DNA of 64,000 nucleotides from Acrocarpospora macrocephala. Its GTDB lineage: Bacteria; Actinomycetota; Actinomycetes; Streptosporangiales; Streptosporangiaceae. Below the pieces are notes generated by a model. That model was given only the letters and a program-made list of their open reading frames with translations. It was not told the origin of the DNA and made no database searches. Position numbers and translations under genes: made by a program. The stretch spans positions 140,299 to 204,298 of the forward strand of contig NZ_BLAE01000005.1 in NCBI RefSeq assembly GCF_009687865.1. The letters are read 5' to 3'. Shown piece by piece: positions 59,197 to 64,000 of the stretch (the first letter of the stretch is position 1; the number at the start of each line of letters is the position of its first letter).

Positions 59197-60271
59197 CGGT
59201 GGCCTCCGTGTGCCAGCTCTTCAGCTCGGGGAGGACCCGCTCGGCGAACAGGCGCATGCTGCTGCGCGCCTGCTCGAAGTCGATGTCGCCGAAGTTCACG
59301 GCCACGCCGAGTTCGAAATCCCCGAGCAGTTCCCGCCGCTTGGCCAGCTGGTCGATGATGCGGGCGGGATCTCCCCAGAGATTGGCGCTCAGATAACCTT
59401 CGAAGGATTCCTCTTCCGAGGTCCCGCGCATGGCTTCGGCCATGCTCGCGTAATGGGCGTACGAGCCGAGCGTCTCCTTGAAGTGATCGCTCAGCAGCTC
59501 GTAATGGCTCAGGACTGAGACGAAATAGTTGCGGGCGTGCACCCGGGCAAGCTCCTCGCCCCGCCGGTCGTCGCGATGACAGACCATGACGTCTCCGGTG
59601 ACCAGCGGGGGCGCCGTCGTGCCGTGGTGCGCGGTGAAGTTCGCGCGGTACTGGTTGACCTCGTCGACCGCGTACTCCCACGGGGCGGCGGCGAACTTCA
59701 TCGCGCCGAGGCCCAGCCGCGCCGCCATGTCGATCGAGGTCGGCGACGTGCCCACCATGTACGACCGATCGCGGAACGACCGGAACGGCCGCGGCCGGAT
59801 CTCGACGCGCGGCTGGACGTAATGCGGGCCGTCCCCCTGGATGAATCCGGTCTCGAGCGCATCAAGCACCATCGCCGCGGCCTCATCGAACCGATCACGC
59901 GACTCGGCCATGCTCTGCCGGAACGCGTCGAACTCGACGCGAGCCAGGCCGCGCCCCAGCCCCAGCACCACCCGCCCGTCACTGAGGTGGTCCAGCATCA
60001 CCGCCTTCTCCGCCACGCGGACGGGGTCGTTCCAGGGAAGGATGAAGGCGGCCGGAAACAGCTCTATCGTGCTCGTCTTGGCTGCGACATAGCTCAGGAA
60101 TTGGGCATTGTCCGGGCAGAACGCATAATCGGTGAAATGGTGCTCCACCGCCATCACCCGGTCAAAGCCCATGGCTTCCGCGTCGAGCGCCAGCCGCAGC
60201 TCCCTCTTGTAGATCTGGACGTCGTCCGCGGCCCTGTTGCCCGTGAACATGCACAGCAGATTCACCCGCAT
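59186..60271 (-). CDS. Luciferase-like (FMN-dependent) monooxygenase
   Basis: This is a 361-aa bacterial-luciferase-fold protein. Typical motifs are GFDRVMAVEHHFTDYAFCPD at the active-site face, FILPWNDPVRVAEKAVMLDHLSDGRVVLGLGRG, and MVGTSPTSIDMAARLG at the flavin-phosphate site. GGGGAG lies 6 nt before its ATG. With the flavin reductase in the same operon it forms a two-component monooxygenase that could hydroxylate or carry out a Baeyer-Villiger reaction on a carbonyl intermediate. A 129-bp gap upstream may contain a second promoter. Confidence 0.9.
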   Translation of the reverse strand: MRVNLLCMFTGNRAADDVQIYKRELRLALDAEAMGFDRVMAVEHHFTDYAFCPDNAQFLSYVAAKTSTIELFPAAFILPWNDPVRVAEKAVMLDHLSDGRVVLGLGRGLARVEFDAFRQSMAESRDRFDEAAAMVLDALETGFIQGDGPHYVQPRVEIRPRPFRSFRDRSYMVGTSPTSIDMAARLGLGAMKFAAAPWEYAVDEVNQYRANFTAHHGTTAPPLVTGDVMVCHRDDRRGEELARVHARNYFVSVLSHYELLSDHFKETLGSYAHYASMAEAMRGTSEEESFEGYLSANLWGDPARIIDQLAKRRELLGDFELGVAVNFGDIDFEQARSSMRLFAERVLPELKSWHTEATDAV

Positions 60272-60400
60272 CTGATCTCCCCTTCCGTGGCTCGGGGCAC
60301 CCGTCCATGCCCGACTACGAGAAGGCTGGCAGCGACACCCCAGGTCAAGTAACGGGAGGAATCCCCGACAGGTACCTGAATCGAGCGCGCGGAGTTACGG

Positions 60401-60850
60401 CTAGATCAATAGCAGGGTGAGCGTCTCGGCCACGCAGGCCGGCTTCTCCGCACCCTCGATTTCCAGGACACACGTGAGGCCGAGCCGGAGGCCGCCCCTG
60501 GTCTCGGAGACCGACCTCAGCGTCACGACGGCGCGGACCCTCGATCCGGCGATCACCGGCTGCGGGAAGCGCACCTTGTCGAGGCCGTAGTTGACTCGGC
60601 GGGATGCGCCTTCGAGGGTGCATGCCTGCCGTACCAGCATGGGCAGCAGGGACAGGGTGAGATAGCCGTGCGCGATGGTGGCTCCGTAGGGTCCGCCGGC
60701 CGCTCGGGCGGTGTCTACGTGGATCCACTGGTGATCACCGGTTGCCTCGGCGAATCGGTCGATGCGCTCCTGGTCCACCAGGAGCCACTCGCTCGTCCCG
60801 AGCTCGGCCCCGACCAGGTCGGCCAGCCCGTCGATGGCGTATGTCGTCAC
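60401..60850 (-). CDS. MaoC-family (R)-specific enoyl-CoA hydratase
   Basis: This is a 149-aa single hot-dog protein with the full hydratase motif: FAEATGDHQWIHVD gives the catalytic Asp and His, followed by GATIAHGYLTLSLLP. Unlike the MaoC protein at 18430 it keeps the catalytic Asp. It lies 24 nt after the crotonase gene. It would hydrate a trans-2-enoyl-CoA in the side-chain degradation sequence. Confidence 0.92.
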   Translation of the reverse strand: MTTYAIDGLADLVGAELGTSEWLLVDQERIDRFAEATGDHQWIHVDTARAAGGPYGATIAHGYLTLSLLPMLVRQACTLEGASRRVNYGLDKVRFPQPVIAGSRVRAVVTLRSVSETRGGLRLGLTCVLEIEGAEKPACVAETLTLLLI

Positions 60851-60874
60851 GATAGATCCTCCTTCAGTACGTGC

Positions 60875-61666
60875 TCAGCGGCCGGTGAACACCGCGATCC
60901 GCTTCTCGGCGAAGGCGGCGATGCCCTCGGCGTGGTCCTGGGTGGCCCGGGTGACCGCCTGCGAGTACGCCTCGAGCTCGATGACGTCCTCGAAGCCGAG
61001 ATGCGTCGACTGGTCGAGCATGCGCTTGGTGAGGGCGAGGGCGACGGTGGCTCCCCGGGCGAGCTCCCGCGCGCGGGCCCTGGCACGCTCGATCACGTCG
61101 CCGTCCGGCACCGCTTCGGCGATGAGGCCCATCGCCAGCGCCTCGGCGCCGGTGAACCGCCTGCCGCTGAACAGGAGCTCCTTCGCGCGAGCCATGCCGA
61201 CGAGCCGCGGCAGGACGTAGGTGATGCCGCAGTCCGGGGTCAGGCCCCGGTGCACGTAGCCGAACGACATCGGAGCGGACTCACCGGCGACGACGACGTC
61301 ACAGGCCAGCGCGAGGCTCAGCCCCGCCCCGTGCGCGTGCCCGTGCACGGCCGCCACCACCGGCTTGGAGAGGCGGGCCAGCGGGAGGAAGACCTGGTTG
61401 AGGAGCTTGTGCTGCCGGGCCCGCGCCTCCTCCGGGGAACGCTTCGGATCCATCTCCGAGAGGTCTCCGCCCGCGCAGAAAGCCCGGCCCTCCCCCGTGA
61501 CCAGCACGGCGCGCACCTTGTCGTCGTACGCGACCTGCCCGAGCACCTCCCCCAGCCGCTCCTTCAGCTCCAGGTTGAGCGAGTTGAGCGCCTGGGGCCG
61601 CGCCAGGGTCAGCTCGAGCAGGCCGTCCGCCAGGGACACGGTCAGGACGCCGCCGGACCCGATCAC
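60875..61666 (-). CDS. Enoyl-CoA hydratase/isomerase (crotonase, PaaG-like)
   Basis: This is a 263-aa crotonase. The oxyanion hole is built by AFCAGGDL and HGHAHGAG. The acidic residue at the second catalytic position is Asp in GLTPDCGITYVLPRLVG, as in PaaG-type isomerases, rather than the Glu pair of a classical hydratase. The GTG at 61666 overlaps the DUF35 gene's stop. It may shift a double bond or open a ring-derived enoyl-CoA. Confidence 0.9.
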   Translation of the reverse strand: MIGSGGVLTVSLADGLLELTLARPQALNSLNLELKERLGEVLGQVAYDDKVRAVLVTGEGRAFCAGGDLSEMDPKRSPEEARARQHKLLNQVFLPLARLSKPVVAAVHGHAHGAGLSLALACDVVVAGESAPMSFGYVHRGLTPDCGITYVLPRLVGMARAKELLFSGRRFTGAEALAMGLIAEAVPDGDVIERARARARELARGATVALALTKRMLDQSTHLGFEDVIELEAYSQAVTRATQDHAEGIAAFAEKRIAVFTGR

Positions 61667-62568
61667 GACGGCTCCCCCGGGATGAGCTCGAAGTAGTCGA
61701 TGTCGGCGAGGCTGCCGGTGCGCCGGTCGCTCCAGACCGCGCGCACCCGGCTGCCGGGAGCGACGGCGGTCCTCGCCTCCGCGGGATCGATCCCGCCGAC
61801 CATGTGGATCAGCCGCGTCGACGTGCCGTCGAGAACCAGCTCGGCGTACACGTACGGCGGCTTCAGCCGCTGGCCGATGAACTCGATGTGCACCACGGAG
61901 CAGGCCTGCACGACGCCGACCGCCTCGACGTCCACCCACTCCGCAGTGGGGGCGAAACAGACGTCGCACCTGGCCCGCGGAGGAAGCAGCGTCCGGCGGC
62001 ACTGCGAGCACTTCACCCCCCGGAGCCTGCGGTCGGTCCGCACGGCGTCGAAGAGCGTGCCGTAGTAGTGGCCGTAGGAGTGCTGATAGTCGAGCGTCAT
62101 GGTGTACTCGACCTGCTCGAACGGCTGGGCGAGCCCGTCGGGCGCGATGCGTGGCTTGAAGCCGGGCCCGTCACCCGCCGGTCCGAACCCGGCCAGGTCG
62201 AGGACCGAGCCGGTGGGCTCGTCCGCCCAGACGGCGGCCACCCGCGCGCCGATCGTGAGGTCGGCCTCCGCGAAACCGACGATGCGGTGCAGGAAGGGGA
62301 CATCCGCGCCGTCCACCAGCACCAGGCCCAGCACACCTTGCGCCGTGACGGTGAAGGCCTCCAGCCGCCCCGCCGGGGCGAGCTCGACGAAGCCCTCGGC
62401 CGGCTCTCCGGTCGAGCCGTCGAAGTCCTGCGCCGGCACCAGGATCCTGTCCCCATGGCGCGACCCGATGAGGCGCCGCCTGCCGAGCTCGGCCAGGAAG
62501 ACGCCGGTCGCCTCGCCCGGAGTCAGCGTGTAGGGCATCTGGATCCGGGTGGCCATTGTGGTCATCAT
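61663..62568 (-). CDS. Tandem DUF35 OB-fold protein (thiolase/aldolase partner)
   Basis: This is a 301-aa protein of two OB-like halves. The C-terminal half has a zinc ribbon with four cysteines (CSQC at about 180 and CDVC about 14 residues later) followed by the DUF35 OB-fold. The N-terminal half repeats the OB region but lacks the cysteines. The ATG at 62568 is preferred, with GAGG 5 nt upstream. DUF35 proteins bind SCP2-type thiolases and aldolases such as Ltp2 and are needed for their activity. The gene's position between a Cys-less thiolase and a crotonase fits. Confidence 0.87.
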   Translation of the reverse strand: MMTTMATRIQMPYTLTPGEATGVFLAELGRRRLIGSRHGDRILVPAQDFDGSTGEPAEGFVELAPAGRLEAFTVTAQGVLGLVLVDGADVPFLHRIVGFAEADLTIGARVAAVWADEPTGSVLDLAGFGPAGDGPGFKPRIAPDGLAQPFEQVEYTMTLDYQHSYGHYYGTLFDAVRTDRRLRGVKCSQCRRTLLPPRARCDVCFAPTAEWVDVEAVGVVQACSVVHIEFIGQRLKPPYVYAELVLDGTSTRLIHMVGGIDPAEARTAVAPGSRVRAVWSDRRTGSLADIDYFELIPGEPS

Positions 62569-62575
62569 CGTCACC

Positions 62576-63730
62576 TCATCTTTTCTCGGAGCTCACCACG
62601 GCGACGCCGCGGAGGTTGGCCCAGCCGCCGCCCGCCTGCACGAGCGCGAGCGAGGCGCCGGGCACCTGGTGCCGGCCGGCCTTGCCCGTCACCTGCATCG
62701 CCGCCTCGGCCAGCCGGATCAGCGCGGTGGCGCCGATCGGGTTGGCGCCCATGCAGCCGCCCGACGGGTTGACCGGAAGCGAGCCGCCCATGGCGGTCTC
62801 GCCGGAGGCCACCAGGTCGGCGGCCCCTCCAGCTGGGCACAGGCCCAGACCCTCGTAGTAGCTGAGCTCGAAGCAGGTGTACGGCTCCTGCAACTCGGCC
62901 ACGTCGAACTGCCGGAACGGGTTGGTGATGCCCGCGTCCCGGTACACCCGGGCGGCCGCGATCTGCAGCGGCTCCGACTGGAGCATCGAGCGATCCGCGC
63001 CGTTGTCGGCCTCGCTGTAGTACGCCATCCCGTTGATCCACGCCGGGGTGTCCGTGATCGCGAGGGCGTCCTCGTCCGCGGCGAGGATGACCGCGCAGGC
63101 CCCGTCCGAGATCGGTGGCACGTCGAGCACCTTGATCGGCCAGCACAGCGGCCGGGAGGCCAGCACCTCCTCGACCGTGACCTCCTTCCTGACGTGCGCC
63201 TTGGGGTTGGCCAGCGCGTGGCGGCGGTTCTTCACCGCGACCATCGCCGCCGCCTCCTGGGTGTGGCCGAGCCGGTCCATCCGGGCCCGCCAGTACGCCG
63301 CGGAGAAGCCCATGATCCCGACGGCGAACTCCCGCCCCCAGAACGGGTCGTAGAGGGTCGAGATGGAGGCCTGCAGGGCCCCTTCCGAGAGCTTGTCGTA
63401 GGCCACGACGAGGACCCGGCGGGCGGCGCCTCCCTTGATCTGGTTCACCGCGGCCAGCGCGCCGGCCAGGCCGGTGCCCCCGCCGCTGGTCACCCGGACG
63501 ACCGGCTTGAACCGGGCGCCCAGCGCGTCGACCAGCCACTTCTCTGGCTGGTTGACCGCGCCGAACATGGCGGGCCCGCTCGCGACGACGACGCTGTCGA
63601 TGTCGTCCATGGTCAGTCCCGCGTCCTGGAGCGCCTCGACGACGGCCTCCCTGGCGAGCCCCGCCTGGCTGACGTCGGTCCGCCGGCGCGCGTGGGCGGT
63701 CTGGCCGGTTCCGACAATCGCGATGCTCAT
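62576..63730 (-). CDS. SCP2-thiolase-like protein without nucleophilic Cys (Ltp2-type aldolase candidate)
   Basis: This is a 384-aa thiolase-fold protein. The N-terminal strand is IAIVGTGQTAHARR. The nucleophile loop reads VTSGGGTGL (Thr81-Ser82-Gly83), with no Cys. The usual GHP His is replaced by Asn in GGCMGANPIGAT, and the late Cys of normal thiolases is replaced in LVQAGGGWAN. These losses are characteristic of non-decarboxylating lyases of the Ltp2 group, which cleave branched beta-hydroxy-acyl-CoA by retro-aldol reaction. It is coupled to the upstream thiolase (ATGA) and followed by its likely DUF35 partner. Confidence 0.87.
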   Translation of the reverse strand: MSIAIVGTGQTAHARRRTDVSQAGLAREAVVEALQDAGLTMDDIDSVVVASGPAMFGAVNQPEKWLVDALGARFKPVVRVTSGGGTGLAGALAAVNQIKGGAARRVLVVAYDKLSEGALQASISTLYDPFWGREFAVGIMGFSAAYWRARMDRLGHTQEAAAMVAVKNRRHALANPKAHVRKEVTVEEVLASRPLCWPIKVLDVPPISDGACAVILAADEDALAITDTPAWINGMAYYSEADNGADRSMLQSEPLQIAAARVYRDAGITNPFRQFDVAELQEPYTCFELSYYEGLGLCPAGGAADLVASGETAMGGSLPVNPSGGCMGANPIGATALIRLAEAAMQVTGKAGRHQVPGASLALVQAGGGWANLRGVAVVSSEKR

Positions 63731-64000
63731 GCAGCCACCTCCATCGTGACCACGCAGTGGTTCTGCATGGCGAATCCGCCGGTGCCGTGGACGAGCGCGG
63801 TCCTCGCCTCGCCTGCCGCGAACCCGCTCCTGCCCGCCAGCCGGGCGGCCGCCTCGTGGAACCGGGCGAGGCCGGTGGCCATGATCGGGTCGGCGGGCAG
63901 CGCGCCGCCCGACGGGTTCACGGCGGTGGCGCCCCCGCCGTCGTACAGGTCGAGCGCCTTGTGCCGGGGTGCGAGGCCGAGGGCCTCCAGCACCATGAGC
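63727..64000 (-). CDS. Thiolase-like protein, C-terminal part (runs off right edge)
   Basis: About 90 codons of the C-terminus of a second thiolase-fold protein are visible; the frame continues past the edge. NPSGGALPADPIMATGLARF corresponds to the GG(x)n-P-x-GAT region and VHGTGGFAMQNHC to the final loop, with Cys three residues off the normal position. It overlaps the next gene by ATGA. With the Cys-less protein it may make a heteromeric lyase complex, as for Ltp-type pairs, or be a true thiolase. The N-terminus is needed to decide. Confidence 0.75.
   Translation of the reverse strand, partial: LMVLEALGLAPRHKALDLYDGGGATAVNPSGGALPADPIMATGLARFHEAAARLAGRSGFAAGEARTALVHGTGGFAMQNHCVVTMEVAA

Overview
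The window is GC-rich DNA from an actinomycete. Codon third positions are strongly G/C, and GTG starts, 4-base stop/start overlaps and Tat/lipoprotein binding proteins are common. The gene style (LAL and AfsR-like LuxR regulators, a mycofactocin-type SDR, CYP105-like P450, CBM13 pectinases) suggests a soil Streptosporangiales-type genus such as Nonomuraea or Actinomadura. That placement is inference; no rRNA or taxonomic marker is present. I see no tRNA, rRNA, CRISPR, IS element or prophage gene. The window reads as accessory catabolic chromosome.

Left part (1-16.7 kb). A tightly coupled minus-strand operon (aminotransferase, alkaline-phosphatase-superfamily phosphohydrolase, oligopeptide-type ABC binding protein and permeases) faces a leaderless RpiR regulator followed by a phosphonatase-like HAD enzyme. 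Active-site residues suggest an unusual organophosphonate-utilisation locus. Then come an ArsR/AHSA1-type pair with two operator palindromes, an orphan histidine kinase, a secreted pectate lyase and pectinesterase that share an almost identical CBM13 domain, and a large LuxR regulator divergent from an FAD monooxygenase.

Centre (16.7-41.6 kb). After three small miscellaneous genes comes a 20-kb catabolic island (18.4-38.1 kb). It holds a complete class I P450 system (P450, 3Fe-4S ferredoxin, ferredoxin reductase), a homologue of 6-oxocamphor hydrolase with the expected catalytic residues, three SDRs (one mycofactocin-type), an aldehyde dehydrogenase, two CoA-transferases, an acyl-CoA dehydrogenase, a MaoC hydratase, two CitE-type lyases, a Dabb protein, an RbsABC-type importer and a GntR/FCD regulator. 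The logic is hydroxylation, oxidation to a beta-diketone, retro-Claisen ring opening, CoA activation, and beta-oxidation/lyase steps, as for camphor-like bicyclic ketones. An Lrp/AsnC regulator and two MFS transporters flank it.

Right part (41.6-64 kb). A minus-strand operon joins a 2-ketoarginine-decarboxylase-like ThDP enzyme, an aldehyde dehydrogenase, a Pot-type polyamine ABC transporter, an AbgB-like M20 amidohydrolase and an MFS protein; an APC amino-acid permease lies beside it. Guanidino/polyamine or N-acyl amino acid catabolism is likely. An AfsR/LuxR-type regulator then converges on a second acyl-CoA degradation operon that runs off the right edge: two thiolase-like proteins (the complete one lacking the nucleophilic Cys), a tandem DUF35 protein, crotonase, MaoC, luciferase-like monooxygenase, Rieske oxygenase, flavin reductase, esterase and a YtcJ-type amidohydrolase. 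This resembles steroid or isoprenoid side-chain degradation.
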